The notes under the pieces were generated by a model. That model made no database searches and was not told where the DNA came from. It was given only the letters and a program-made list of their open reading frames with translations. 64,000 nucleotides of DNA. It comes from Calditrichota bacterium (GTDB lineage: Bacteria; Electryoneota; RPQS01). Numbering within the stretch: the stretch's first letter is position 1; the number at the start of each line of letters is the position of its first letter. A program made the position numbers and the translations under genes. Where the stretch lies: contig JACJVZ010000001.1 of NCBI GenBank assembly GCA_020637445.1, positions 496,001 through 560,000 of the forward strand, read 5' to 3'. Shown here piece by piece: positions 17,178 to 25,896 of this stretch.

Positions 17178-17756
17178 GTGACGGCGAACGGTTTGGATAT
17201 CGTTGACACTCTCCGCCTGGAGCTTGGACTAAGTGTGATGCTGGACGAGACCGGACGGCCGCGCTTGAACGAAGGCGTAGAACGCCCGCGTTGGCCCGGT
17301 AAACTTGATCCTTCCAAAACAGTCGTCATGGACACGTCGCCGACACAAGACGGAGAGTTTTGGCCGGCGCCGCGTTTTGAAATACTGATTGCAAACCTCG
17401 ATTCCGTGGGGATCAAGGTCGTACAAGTCGGCGATCCCGCGTCGGAGAGATTGGCGCGCGCCGATCACGTTTTTCGAAAACTGAATGCGTCCGAGCGCGC
17501 CGGTGTCATCTCGGAGGCGTTGCTCTGGATTGGCATGAACACGTCATGGCGATACATCGCGGCGGCGCTAAACAAACCTCAAGTTGTCATCGTGTCAAGC
17601 CGAGACGACGTTAAGCCAAGTTGGAATGACACGTTTATTGTCGATGCCGCCTCGCACAAAGCCGAAAGCAAAACACTCGGTCCGATTTCCGTGACGTCCG
17701 TTGCCGAGGCCGCGACGAAAGCTCTGAAGCAGCTTGGCATCGCCGCACAATTGTGA
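17178..17756 (+). CDS. Small GT9/heptosyltransferase-like protein (C-terminal-half type)
   Basis: A 192-residue protein starting at GTG 7 nt after sufC. After a poorly conserved N-terminus it contains VVMDTSPTQDGEFWPAPRFE, then a Rossmann-like half ending GMNTSWRYIAAALNKPQVVIV. This resembles the nucleotide-sugar-binding half of glycosyltransferase family 9 (usual pattern GNDTGxxHLAAALGKPxVxLF). At about half the GT9 length it lacks an acceptor-binding N-terminal half. The next gene, overlapping by GTGA, looks like that missing half, but in reversed order. It may act in LPS or surface-glycan assembly together with its neighbours. Function is inferred from weak similarity only. Confidence 0.5.
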   Translation: MTANGLDIVDTLRLELGLSVMLDETGRPRLNEGVERPRWPGKLDPSKTVVMDTSPTQDGEFWPAPRFEILIANLDSVGIKVVQVGDPASERLARADHVFRKLNASERAGVISEALLWIGMNTSWRYIAAALNKPQVVIVSSRDDVKPSWNDTFIVDAASHKAESKTLGPISVTSVAEAATKALKQLGIAAQL

Positions 17757-18496
17757 AAACACTCGGTCCGCGCTACGGAAGTGCGATCAAGAAACTTAGC
17801 TATTGGTGGAAAACGCGGAATCGCCCAAGCCAACCGATAGTCGTCACCCACTGCGGGAAACTCGGAGACTTCATTGCTTGCCTGCCCGTAGCAAGCTGGC
17901 TCTACAAGACTCACGGCGACAAAATCCACTTTGTGCTGGCCAAGAGCTTTGGTCCGTTTTCACAAATTGACTCTCTCTTGATGCTGCAAGAAATGACTCA
18001 CAAGGTCACTCTTGTGGATTTTCCGGTGGTCGATTGGGAAAAGGGCGGCGAACCCTACGTCCACGATCCCAACCAATTCGGTGTCGTAACATCTGAATAC
18101 TACAATCTCGGATTTCGCCGGACGCCGCGAAGATTTGTTCCGGAGTATGTCGCTGAAGAGCACGGTTTGGGCTACGACCCTGAATTCAAATTGAATCTCG
18201 GGGACTATCCCTTCACAGACGAAATTCTGGTCGGTGATGAACACATGCTGGTCGAAGTTCCGCATGCGCAAGTGCTCGATCTTTCGCAAGACATTCTGAC
18301 AAACGCCCGCCGTATGGCCGGTGCGCGCGAATCGCACGTCAGTCAATCAGGTTTGTTTCACGTTCTCGATTGGGCCGGCGTGACGCCGACTCGAGTTTAC
18401 ATCTATCCTCATTCCGTCAATATCCACCTTTTCACGCGCCGCCTGCATGAATTCGAGATCGTAAACGTGCAGCGAGACGTGCGGCCACGCAACTAA
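17753..18496 (+). CDS. GT9-like protein (N-terminal-half type)
   Basis: A 247-residue protein whose GTG start overlaps the previous stop (GTGA). Near its N-terminus PIVVTHCGKLGDFIACLPVA matches the GT9/heptosyltransferase opening (xVxxxGxLGDxxxxxP), followed by a strand-rich stretch (KIHFVLAKSFGPFSQ). No convincing donor-binding half follows; the last 100 residues are unlike GT9. It may complement the preceding protein. A truncated or diverged glycosyltransferase is the alternative. Cytoplasmic, no signal peptide or membrane segment. Position inside the suf cluster is unexplained. Confidence 0.55.
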   Translation: MKTLGPRYGSAIKKLSYWWKTRNRPSQPIVVTHCGKLGDFIACLPVASWLYKTHGDKIHFVLAKSFGPFSQIDSLLMLQEMTHKVTLVDFPVVDWEKGGEPYVHDPNQFGVVTSEYYNLGFRRTPRRFVPEYVAEEHGLGYDPEFKLNLGDYPFTDEILVGDEHMLVEVPHAQVLDLSQDILTNARRMAGARESHVSQSGLFHVLDWAGVTPTRVYIYPHSVNIHLFTRRLHEFEIVNVQRDVRPRN

Positions 18497-18498
18497 GG

Positions 18499-19260
18499 AT
18501 GCCAAGCTACATCATTCACAGCGGATGGTGGTGCGACGAAACTCGCCGGCACATCGGCGCGAACTACAACGAATCCGATGATCGTGTGCGCACGCCCGGC
18601 TTCTTTGACGTTTGGTACGAATGTGTCAAGACGTTTGCCGATCCTGTTCAGATTTTTGTTGCAGATTCGGCCAGTCCCCTAAAACCCGACTTGTCAAACA
18701 AACAAGTCGAGTGGGTAAATCTAGCCAAGAATTTCAAGCATGGGATGATCTGCGAGGGCAAGTATGGTGGATGGACGCGCTCGTTCTCGCTCGGAGCGAT
18801 GCACGCCTACTTGAATGACGCCGATTACTCCGTGTTTTTGGAGCAGGACTGCTTGATCGTCGGCGAAGGCATCATCGAAGACTGCATCGCAAAGATGGGC
18901 AATGCCAAGATCATGTACGGCGCAACCAGTCCCGTTCGCATCGAGCAGAGTTTTGTCGTCATTCGCCGCGACTACATCCTCGATTTCCTGCACGGATTTC
19001 TGGGGATGAAGCAAAGTGACAAAGATCTTTTTACCGAAGTCAAGTTCCAACGGCTTCAAAAGCGCGCGCGTGCACTCCGCGCAGTAGGACTTCCCGCCGC
19101 GGGATTCGAGCCGTTGCCTTTTGGATTCGGCCGAAACCGTCCACTTGACTTATCCGAACCTAAGTTCTACGCACAGCAATGGTCGCGTGAAGAACTGGAA
19201 TCGCTCAACAAACGTGTCAAATTTGAGTCACTCACGCGTCTGTTGAATGCGACAGCTTAA
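18499..19260 (+). CDS. Hypothetical protein, possible GT-A-fold glycosyltransferase
   Basis: A 253-residue cytoplasmic protein starting 2 nt after its upstream neighbour. The middle region (GGWTRSFSLGAMHAYL, then DADYSVFLEQDCLIVGEG) has the helix-strand-acidic pattern of GT-A enzymes, where an EQD-type motif may replace DxD for metal binding. A RIEQSFVVIRRDY segment could be the acceptor loop. I do not recognise a specific family. It belongs to the three-gene glycosyltransferase-like insert between sufC and sufB and probably works with the two upstream genes. Confidence is high that the gene is real, low on function. Confidence 0.5.
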   Translation: MPSYIIHSGWWCDETRRHIGANYNESDDRVRTPGFFDVWYECVKTFADPVQIFVADSASPLKPDLSNKQVEWVNLAKNFKHGMICEGKYGGWTRSFSLGAMHAYLNDADYSVFLEQDCLIVGEGIIEDCIAKMGNAKIMYGATSPVRIEQSFVVIRRDYILDFLHGFLGMKQSDKDLFTEVKFQRLQKRARALRAVGLPAAGFEPLPFGFGRNRPLDLSEPKFYAQQWSREELESLNKRVKFESLTRLLNATA

Positions 19261-19287
19261 ATTGCTTTCATAATTTGGAGATACACA

Positions 19288-20697
19288 ATGCCACCATCGA
19301 AAGAATTCACTCTCGATCTTGACAATTACGACCGTTACGGCTTTTCGATGCCCGAAAAGAACGTCGTTAAGCTGCCGAAGGGATTGTCAAAGCAGGTCGT
19401 TGAGGAAATTTCGAAATTCAAGAACGAACCTGAGTGGATGCTCAAGCTGCGCCTAAAGGGGCTTGACTACTTCTATAAGAAGCCGCTCCCTGAATGGGGT
19501 CCGAACCTCAAGGACATTGACTGGGACGACATCTACTACTATATCAAACCGTCCGACAAGGTTGCGACGGATTGGGATGCCGTTCCGGAAGAAATCCGGG
19601 AAACGTACGACAAGCTCGGTATTCCGGAAGCTGAAAAGAAGTTTCTCGCGGGAGTTGGCGCGCAGTACGAGAGCGAAGTTGTTTATCACTCGCTGCAAGA
19701 ACAGTGGAGTAAGCAAGGCGTCGTATTTCTCGATACCGACACGGGCCTAAAAGAATATCCGGATCTCTACAAAGAGTATTTCAATAAGGCTATTCCGGCC
19801 GGTGACAACAAACTCGCCGCGCTCAATACGGCCGTATGGTCGGGCGGAAGTTTTATCTACGTGCCGAAGGGAGTCCATGTCACAATTCCGCTTCAGGCCT
19901 ACTTCCGGATTAACGCGCAGAACGCCGGCCAATTCGAACGCACGCTGATTATCGCCGATGAAGGCTCGAGTGTGCATTACGTCGAAGGCTGCACCGCGCC
20001 GGTCTATTCGAGCGACTCATTGCACTCCGCCGTTGTTGAGATTTTCGTAAAGAAAGACGCCCGCGTTCGTTACACGACGATTCAGAACTGGTCGAAGAAC
20101 GTGTACAATCTTGTAACCAAGCGCGCCATTGCCGAAGAGGGCGCGACGATGGAGTGGGTGGACTGCAACATCGGATCGAAAGTTACGATGAAATACCCGT
20201 CCGTATATTTGATGGGCCGCGGTGCCAAGGCCGATATTCTGTCGGTCGCGTATGCCGGTTCCGGAATGCACACCGAGGCCGGGGCGAAAGTGATTCACAA
20301 TGCGCCCGACACGACATCCGTCGTGTTGTCCAAATCCATTTCGCGTGGCGGCGGCCGCACGTCGTACAGGGGTCTGGTCGAAGTCGCAAAGGGTGCGACG
20401 AACAGCAAGAGCACCGTCGGATGTGACGCGCTTCTGCTTGACGATCACAGCCGCAGCGACACGTATCCTTACATGAATATTCAGGAAGATCGTGTCGAGC
20501 TCGGACACGAAGCCACGGTCTCAAAGATCGGCGACGAGCAGGTGTTTTATCTTCAGAGCCGCGGAATTTCCGAAGAAGAAGCCATGACTATGATCGTGCG
20601 CGGATTTATTGAACCAGTCGTGAAGGAACTTCCGATGGAGTACGCGCTCGAAATGAACCGCTTGATCCAGTTGCAGATGGAGGGATCCGTTGGCTGA
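19288..20697 (+). CDS. sufB: Fe-S assembly scaffold protein SufB
   Basis: The core scaffold subunit of SufBC2D, which receives persulfide from SufSU and iron to assemble clusters. 469 residues, the usual length. Conserved SufB blocks are present: GVGAQYESEVVYHS, SGGSFIYVPKGVHV, EGCTAPVYSSDSLHSAVVEI, TTIQNWSKNVYNLVTKR, CDALLLDDHSRSDTYPY, EATVSKIGDEQVFYLQSRG. The ATG follows GGAG at a good distance. Its end overlaps the sufD start by 8 nt, so translation is probably coupled. Confidence 0.96.
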   Translation: MPPSKEFTLDLDNYDRYGFSMPEKNVVKLPKGLSKQVVEEISKFKNEPEWMLKLRLKGLDYFYKKPLPEWGPNLKDIDWDDIYYYIKPSDKVATDWDAVPEEIRETYDKLGIPEAEKKFLAGVGAQYESEVVYHSLQEQWSKQGVVFLDTDTGLKEYPDLYKEYFNKAIPAGDNKLAALNTAVWSGGSFIYVPKGVHVTIPLQAYFRINAQNAGQFERTLIIADEGSSVHYVEGCTAPVYSSDSLHSAVVEIFVKKDARVRYTTIQNWSKNVYNLVTKRAIAEEGATMEWVDCNIGSKVTMKYPSVYLMGRGAKADILSVAYAGSGMHTEAGAKVIHNAPDTTSVVLSKSISRGGGRTSYRGLVEVAKGATNSKSTVGCDALLLDDHSRSDTYPYMNIQEDRVELGHEATVSKIGDEQVFYLQSRGISEEEAMTMIVRGFIEPVVKELPMEYALEMNRLIQLQMEGSVG

Positions 20698-21904
20698 GGC
20701 TCGCACAACCCAACTACAGATGAGTTATCTCGAGAAAATATCCAGCGGACAAACGCTTTTCTCGGCGGACGACCGCGCGGAAGCGCTCAATCTTGCCCGC
20801 TCGACGGATTTGCCGCCGCGTGATGCAGAACTTTGGCGTAAGAACAATGCGGGTGCTTTCCCGTGGGACAAGATCGAATCGGTGACGGATGCAACGAGGT
20901 TTGAAACCGTGATCAACGTCCGCAGCGGCCTGACGCAAGACGCGCTGCTCGCGACACCTTCAGACCGCGAGTTGTTCGCTTCGATGCTGAAGATTGAAGA
21001 CGGCGATACGGACTCGAAGTTTCTGCACTTCAACCGCGCGCTCTCGGCCAACCCGGTGTGCTTGCGAGTGCCCGCGAATACGACGGGAGTCGTGATTGAT
21101 CTCACGCACCGCCACTTCGGGCCGGGACTTTCTGCTCCTGTAACTCTGGTTATCGTTGAAAGCGGCGCGGAGGCCGTTATCTTTGACCGTTGGGAAACGG
21201 ATAACAAGGATGCGCCGGTCATTGGCCGAAGTGAAATCCTTGTCAAAGCGGGAGCGCGGCTCCACTATGCACACGATGAAGTCGTACCGCAAGACAGTGC
21301 GATTTACCGTTCCGGCAGAATCTTCGTCGAGCGCGACGGCTATCTGAACTGGAGTTCATTTACGACGGGCGGCGCGTGGCATGTTTCGCAAATGAGGATG
21401 GACTTGATCGGCCCGAACACCGAGTGTCATTTGAGTGGCTTGTTCAGCGGGCACGGCGAAGCAAAAGCCGATCACCGCACTCACCAGCATCACAACACGC
21501 CGAACGGATTTTCAAATCTGCTTTTCAAAACCCTGCTTGCGGACACCGCGCATTCGGTTTATCAGGGCGTAATTACCGTACCGCAGCACGCGCAGAAAAC
21601 CGATGCATACCAAACCTGCCGTAACTTGATGTTGGACCCCGGCACGCACGCCGACGCAATTCCGAAGCTCGAAATCGTGGCCGACGACGTCAAGTGCAGT
21701 CACGGCGCGTCCATCGGAACGCTGAACAAGGAACAACTTTTCTATTTGCAGACGCGTGGACTAAATTACCGCGAAGCGTTGACTGCCATCAGTATGGGTT
21801 TCGGCGAAGAGGTCATCGATACGGTGCCTGAAGTGTTGGATGACGTGCGGCAGAATTGGCGCGAACGGGTTTCGCGCACCATTGGTCGCGCGGCAAATCA
21901 CTGA
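20690..21904 (+). CDS. sufD: Fe-S assembly protein SufD
   Basis: Partner of SufB in the SufBC2D complex, needed for iron entry. 404 residues. The TTG start overlaps the last codons of sufB and has AGGGA 4-9 nt upstream. The right-handed beta-helix portion carries VESGAEAVIFDRWET, HYAHDEVVPQDSAIYRSGRI and the C-terminal family signature KCSHGASIGTLNKEQLFYLQTRG, including the conserved His. A hairpin follows, then an opposite-strand lipoprotein gene, so the cistron run may pause here before the Rieske gene. Confidence 0.94.
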   Translation: MAEARTTQLQMSYLEKISSGQTLFSADDRAEALNLARSTDLPPRDAELWRKNNAGAFPWDKIESVTDATRFETVINVRSGLTQDALLATPSDRELFASMLKIEDGDTDSKFLHFNRALSANPVCLRVPANTTGVVIDLTHRHFGPGLSAPVTLVIVESGAEAVIFDRWETDNKDAPVIGRSEILVKAGARLHYAHDEVVPQDSAIYRSGRIFVERDGYLNWSSFTTGGAWHVSQMRMDLIGPNTECHLSGLFSGHGEAKADHRTHQHHNTPNGFSNLLFKTLLADTAHSVYQGVITVPQHAQKTDAYQTCRNLMLDPGTHADAIPKLEIVADDVKCSHGASIGTLNKEQLFYLQTRGLNYREALTAISMGFGEEVIDTVPEVLDDVRQNWRERVSRTIGRAANH

Positions 21905-21912
21905 GAGACTAA

Positions 21913-21945
21913 AACGCCCCTGATGATCACGGTCATTGGGGCGTT
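21913..21945. terminator. Hairpin terminator between sufD and the convergent lipoprotein gene
   Basis: AACGCCCC / GGGGCGTT with an inner ATGA/TCAT pair. On the minus strand it is followed by TTTT, on the plus strand by TTCCTGT, so it should work better for the minus-strand gene ending at 21992. Confidence 0.6.
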
Positions 21946-21991
21946 CCTGTATAGTGCGGGCCATATATGTCCCGCGAAAATCGAGATTCTT

Positions 21992-22573
21992 TTAGTTGCG
22001 CTGCGTTACTTTGCGACCCAAAATGTAGCGCGAAAAGTGTGTGACCTTGGCTTCAATCCAACCGTTGTGATCGTTGATCCACGTATCGAGTTGCTCAAAC
22101 TCGCCGCTTTCCGGATTGTAGTAGTAAAAGGCGACGTCTGCGGCATAGGTGCCCACTGGAAAATCGACGACGGTTGAGTCGATCCAGAGCTTGACGGAGT
22201 CTTGAAATGACAGCCCAGTCGGACCGTATTCAAGCTGCGCGAAGGTTGGATCGGCGACGACAATGTCGCACTCAAGATCCGGTTGAGATCCGAGACACCC
22301 GGGATAGACGAACAAACCGACCATGCATTCGATCTGGATATGCGTGGTTGCTGTATCCGTGACCCACTCTGCAGCACGATAGTTTGCGGCCGCCGCACGC
22401 GACCTTCCCGAGTCACTCCACCAAAAGAACTCGGCTCCATTACCGGGTCCGGATTCCAACATGTTGAGGGTTGGTTCGGCGGGGTGAAAAGTTTCGGATG
22501 AATCGCTGTCGGTATCGCATCCTATGTTCAAGAGAACAAGGATACACAAAATCGCGGCAACAAATCGGTTCAT
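21992..22573 (-). CDS. Hypothetical lipoprotein, ZU5-like C-terminal region
   Basis: A 193-residue lipoprotein encoded opposite to the suf genes. The start is the ATG giving MNRFVAAILCILVLLNIGCD, a signal peptide with lipobox (LNIGC); the longer frame adds 20 residues without a signal. The mature protein is acidic and ends FYYYNPESGEFEQLDTWI ... KVTHFSRYILG, a pattern like the bacterial ZU5-like repeat in which HFS-Y closes the domain. There are three Cys in CMVGLFVYPGC / LEC. It splits the suf cluster and is flanked by a hairpin at its 3' end. Function unknown. Confidence 0.68.
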   Translation of the reverse strand: MNRFVAAILCILVLLNIGCDTDSDSSETFHPAEPTLNMLESGPGNGAEFFWWSDSGRSRAAAANYRAAEWVTDTATTHIQIECMVGLFVYPGCLGSQPDLECDIVVADPTFAQLEYGPTGLSFQDSVKLWIDSTVVDFPVGTYAADVAFYYYNPESGEFEQLDTWINDHNGWIEAKVTHFSRYILGRKVTQRN

Positions 22574-22665
22574 ATCCACCACATAGTTTAATAATCTGGC
22601 CTTTGCCCACATAAATGGCAATGAATGGGCCACAATAAGTCATACGGATCAGGAATATTCGTTAG

Positions 22666-23013
22666 ATGGATCAAGAAACTAAGTCAATTAAGATTTGCAG
22701 CGTATCTGATATTCCGAAAAACAGCGGAAAAGGCTTTGAAGTCGGAAAACTTGAACTTGCTATCTTTCAGTCGGATGGAAAGTGGTATGCAACGAGTGAT
22801 CTCTGCAGCCACGAAGATGAGTATTTGACGGACGGTTGGCTTGAAGGCGACTGCATCGAGTGCCCGCGTCACGGCGCAAGATTCTCGTTAAAGACCGGTG
22901 AAGCGCTTTCGCTGCCGGCTACAGAACCGATTGAGACTTTCACAGTTGAGATAAAGGGAGACGACGTCTACGTCTCTGTTCCTGCCAAATATTTGCAGGC
23001 CGAAGGAGCATAA
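22666..23013 (+). CDS. Rieske-type [2Fe-2S] ferredoxin associated with suf
   Basis: A 115-residue soluble Rieske protein of the non-haem oxygenase ferredoxin type. The cluster ligands are C47-x-H49 and C66-x2-H69 (DLCSHE ... CIECPRHG). It probably transfers electrons; in many suf operons such a gene lies between sufD and sufS, and a role in cluster assembly or protection is suspected but not proven. It starts 92 nt after the divergent lipoprotein start and is followed after 1 nt by the sufS GTG, so these form one unit. No oxygenase subunit is nearby, supporting the suf association. Confidence 0.9.
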   Translation: MDQETKSIKICSVSDIPKNSGKGFEVGKLELAIFQSDGKWYATSDLCSHEDEYLTDGWLEGDCIECPRHGARFSLKTGEALSLPATEPIETFTVEIKGDDVYVSVPAKYLQAEGA

Positions 23014-23014
23014 A

Positions 23015-24232
23015 GTGAGTCTGGGACGCGACGTCCGGCTGGACTTCCCGATTCTAAATGTGAAGGTAAACGGCAAGCCGCTCGTATATCTTGACAGCGC
23101 CGCCAGTTCGCAGAAGCCGAACGAGGTGATGACGGCATATTGTCGCTTCTGTGAGTCGCGTTATGCCAACGTTCATCGCGGAATCCATACGCTTGGCGAG
23201 GCGGCGACCGGAGACTATGAATTCGCGCGCAAAGCCGTCACGAGATTCGTGAATGCACCGGCGCTCGAAGGGATGATCTTTACGCGCGGCACGACCGAGT
23301 CTATCAATCTTGTTGCCCATTCCTTTGGCAAAAAGTTTATTAAGTCCGGCCAATCGATTGTGTTGACTCCGATGGAGCATCATGCCAATCTGATTCCATG
23401 GCAGTTGACCGCGAAGGAAGTCGGAGCGGAACTCAAGTTCATTCCGCTGCTAAGCGACGGAACGATTAATCTGAGTGAGGCAAGCAAACTCATTGATTCG
23501 AACACGGCACTCGTCGCCGTCACGCACGTTTCCAATGTGCTGGGTACAATTAACCCCGTGGCGGTGATCATCGAAATTGCTCATAGAGCGGGAGCAAAAG
23601 TCCTCATCGACGGCGCGCAATCTGTTCCGCATATGCCTGTAGACTTAACGGCCTTGAATCCCGATTTCTACGCGTTTTCCGCGCACAAAATGCTCGGCCC
23701 AACCGGTATTGGTTTGCTGTATGGTCGTCCGGAGATTCTCGAGGAAATGGATCCATTCCAAACTGGCGGCGAGATGATTCGGGAAGTTTTCTTGGATCAT
23801 GCGACGTGGAATGATCTGCCGTACAAATTCGAGGCCGGAACTCCCGCGATTGCAGAAGCGATCGGTTTGACGGCAGCGGTCGAATATCTTGAGAACATTG
23901 GGATGGATAACGTTGCGGAGCAGGACCACGCGCTGACGGAATATGCTTTGAACAGATTGTTGGAGGAGGAGGGAATCGACATTTATGGCCCTCGTGCGAA
24001 CCGCGCCGGCGTGATTTCTTTCAATGTTTCGGGGATTCATCCGCACGATTTAGCCGCACTGCTGGATCGAGAGGGTGTCGCAATTCGCGCGGGGCATCAC
24101 TGCTGCCAGCCGCTCATGCGCTGGCTCGGTGTTCAAGCTACCGCACGCGCCAGCATGTATGTTTACAACACGACATCCGATATCGACGCCTTAGTCGAAG
24201 CGGTTCGCACAGCTCGAGCAATTCTCGCATGA
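23015..24232 (+). CDS. sufS: Cysteine desulfurase SufS
   Basis: PLP enzyme that takes sulfur from cysteine and passes it as persulfide to SufU. 405 residues with a GTG start preceded by AAGGAG (spacing 7). The PLP-binding lysine is in FSAHKMLGPTGIG, the HHAN motif (EHHANLIPW) is present, and the catalytic cysteine is C363 in AGHHCCQPLMRW, followed directly by a second Cys. Group II (SufS/CsdA) spacing fits. The last four bases overlap the sufU start (ATGA). Confidence 0.95.
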   Translation: MSLGRDVRLDFPILNVKVNGKPLVYLDSAASSQKPNEVMTAYCRFCESRYANVHRGIHTLGEAATGDYEFARKAVTRFVNAPALEGMIFTRGTTESINLVAHSFGKKFIKSGQSIVLTPMEHHANLIPWQLTAKEVGAELKFIPLLSDGTINLSEASKLIDSNTALVAVTHVSNVLGTINPVAVIIEIAHRAGAKVLIDGAQSVPHMPVDLTALNPDFYAFSAHKMLGPTGIGLLYGRPEILEEMDPFQTGGEMIREVFLDHATWNDLPYKFEAGTPAIAEAIGLTAAVEYLENIGMDNVAEQDHALTEYALNRLLEEEGIDIYGPRANRAGVISFNVSGIHPHDLAALLDREGVAIRAGHHCCQPLMRWLGVQATARASMYVYNTTSDIDALVEAVRTARAILA

Positions 24233-24651
24233 ACGATCTTTATAGCGATATCTTGCTGGATCATTACAGACTCCCGCGCAACAAAGGCACACTTGCAGAT
24301 GAGACTACGCACGCCGAGGGCAAAAATCCGTTGTGCGGCGATGAACTGACTCTATACCTGAAGATTGAGGGCGACCGGGTTGCAGATATCAGTTTTGAGG
24401 GCAAAGGCTGCGCAATTTCAATGGCCAGCGCTTCCATGTTGACGGAGGATCTAAAAGGCCGTACTGTTGACGAAGTAAAACGCCGCATCGGGCAGTTTCG
24501 TTCTTTGATTCGTGAAGGAAAGGAACCAGAAGGGGAGTCCATGGATGATATTGCCTCGCTTGTCGGAGTTGCCCAGCTTCCCGTGCGTGTGAAGTGCGCG
24601 ACGCTGCCGTGGACGACGATGGAAGAAGCTCTAAAATCGGCTGGAAAATAG
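24229..24651 (+). CDS. sufU: Zinc-dependent sulfurtransferase SufU
   Basis: A 140-residue SufU, which accepts sulfur from SufS and hands it to the SufBCD scaffold. Zinc/sulfur ligands C36 and D38 (NPLCGDE), C61 (GKGCAIS) and C123 (RVKCATL) are in place, and the SufU-specific insert between the second and third cysteines (FRSLIREGKEPEGES) distinguishes it from IscU. Coupled to sufS by ATGA. It ends the suf run; 143 nt without a clear gene or terminator follow. Confidence 0.94.
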   Translation: MNDLYSDILLDHYRLPRNKGTLADETTHAEGKNPLCGDELTLYLKIEGDRVADISFEGKGCAISMASASMLTEDLKGRTVDEVKRRIGQFRSLIREGKEPEGESMDDIASLVGVAQLPVRVKCATLPWTTMEEALKSAGK

Positions 24652-24794
24652 GCGTTTGACGGACGGCTTTTTCGCGCTGACTGTAGCATAAAGCTGCTCT
24701 TTGATTTGAACTTGCTATGTCAAGGTAATTTGACTTTTCTTGGTCTGATAGTTGCTGCCCCACTTGTGGATACACGCAACTATTGGTAGCAGAC

Positions 24795-25895
24795 ATGGAA
24801 ACTAAGCTCAAAAACTTGAGCAAGATTACGCTTGGTGGCATTGATACGATTACGAGCGCCATTTCATTGGCTCTGAAACGCGCTGGATATCGCGGTGCGA
24901 TCTACGGAATAGACGAACCTGATTCAGTTTCCTACGGATGGCGGCGGGGCTGCATCACGGATGGCGGCGGCGATTGTCACGTAGGGATGAAAGGCAGCGA
25001 GTTGATCGTCCTTTCGCGGGAGGGCGGGGATCCGCGGGACAGGTTGGCGACGCTCCTTGAACTGGCGGAGCCCGGTTCAATTGTTCTTGATGCGACTCGG
25101 GTCAAGGGTCACGAAGATTCAGTTTTTGAGTCAAACGGCCGCACCGACGTCCACCACGTTGGGTTTCACGTGGTGCAGGACATCCTTCGTGACGAACCCG
25201 GCGCGACTCCCTCTGATTTCTACTTTGACGGAAAGTCGATCATCCTGACACCGCGGGTCAAAGCGGATTATCCGGCATACAGAATGTTTGCGGAGATATT
25301 CGAATTAGTTGGCGCGCAGGTTATCGCAATGAGTCCGAATGATTTTCGCGATCGATATTCATTGCTCGAAGTCATCCCCGACTTATTGAATCTGCTGCAG
25401 CTCGAAGAAGTGTTTAGGTCCATGAGCGCGGAAGAAGTAAGCGGCGACTTTCTCGGTTCACGAGTCGTAGGCCGGGTTCGGCGATTGAGAAACTTGCAGG
25501 ATAAGGCATGGTGCGAGTCGTTCATCGGAACAAGTGAATTCGTGACGAAGCATCTTGCCAACATCGAGTCTTCAATAGCTTCGCTGCGCAATTCGCTTTC
25601 GGAGCAAACTGTGCGTGCGAAAGCGAATGAGGTCATCCGCAAGAGTTCGCATATTGCGGCTGACGTCAAGCCAGACTGTTGTTGCGAAGTAATCGTCACG
25701 ACGGCGGGCGACGTTTCCGTCAAACAAAAAATCGCCCGTGCGCTTGCGGAATCGCAAGTAGTGATTAAGAAACTTGAAGAGATGTCGGGGACAAACGGAG
25801 AAGCGTTCAAACTTCAAATGAACAATGAGGCGGATCGAAAGAAGGCTGTGCAGTCGTTGCGCGCCGCGGGGATTAAGATCGAATTAACCGATTGA
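24795..25895 (+). CDS. Degenerate prephenate dehydrogenase-like paralogue
   Basis: A 366-residue protein whose N-terminal half aligns in layout with the Rossmann domain of TyrA-type dehydrogenases (SKITLGGIDTITSAISLALKRAG, then a strand ending YGID), but the GxGxxG loop is replaced by GGIDTITS, so NAD(P) binding is doubtful. Expected later blocks are altered (SIVLDATRVKG, VHHVGFHV instead of DVGSVK and GGHPMAG). The C-terminal region has coiled-coil-like helices, then DCCCEVIVTTAGDVSVKQKI and ends AAGIKIELTD, possibly an ACT-like domain. It ends 1 nt before the intact dehydrogenase, so a non-catalytic partner is possible. The ATG lacks a clear ribosome site; a TTG four codons upstream is the alternative. 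Confidence 0.55.
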   Translation: METKLKNLSKITLGGIDTITSAISLALKRAGYRGAIYGIDEPDSVSYGWRRGCITDGGGDCHVGMKGSELIVLSREGGDPRDRLATLLELAEPGSIVLDATRVKGHEDSVFESNGRTDVHHVGFHVVQDILRDEPGATPSDFYFDGKSIILTPRVKADYPAYRMFAEIFELVGAQVIAMSPNDFRDRYSLLEVIPDLLNLLQLEEVFRSMSAEEVSGDFLGSRVVGRVRRLRNLQDKAWCESFIGTSEFVTKHLANIESSIASLRNSLSEQTVRAKANEVIRKSSHIAADVKPDCCCEVIVTTAGDVSVKQKIARALAESQVVIKKLEEMSGTNGEAFKLQMNNEADRKKAVQSLRAAGIKIELTD

Positions 25896-25896
25896 T

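Noticed and set aside
16562..17416. Minus-strand open frame of 284 codons across sufC
   Set aside because: sufC is intact on the other strand with all ABC motifs.
17178..19260. Recent mobile-element insertion in the suf cluster
   Set aside because: No transposase, integrase, terminal repeats or target duplications are visible at the borders.
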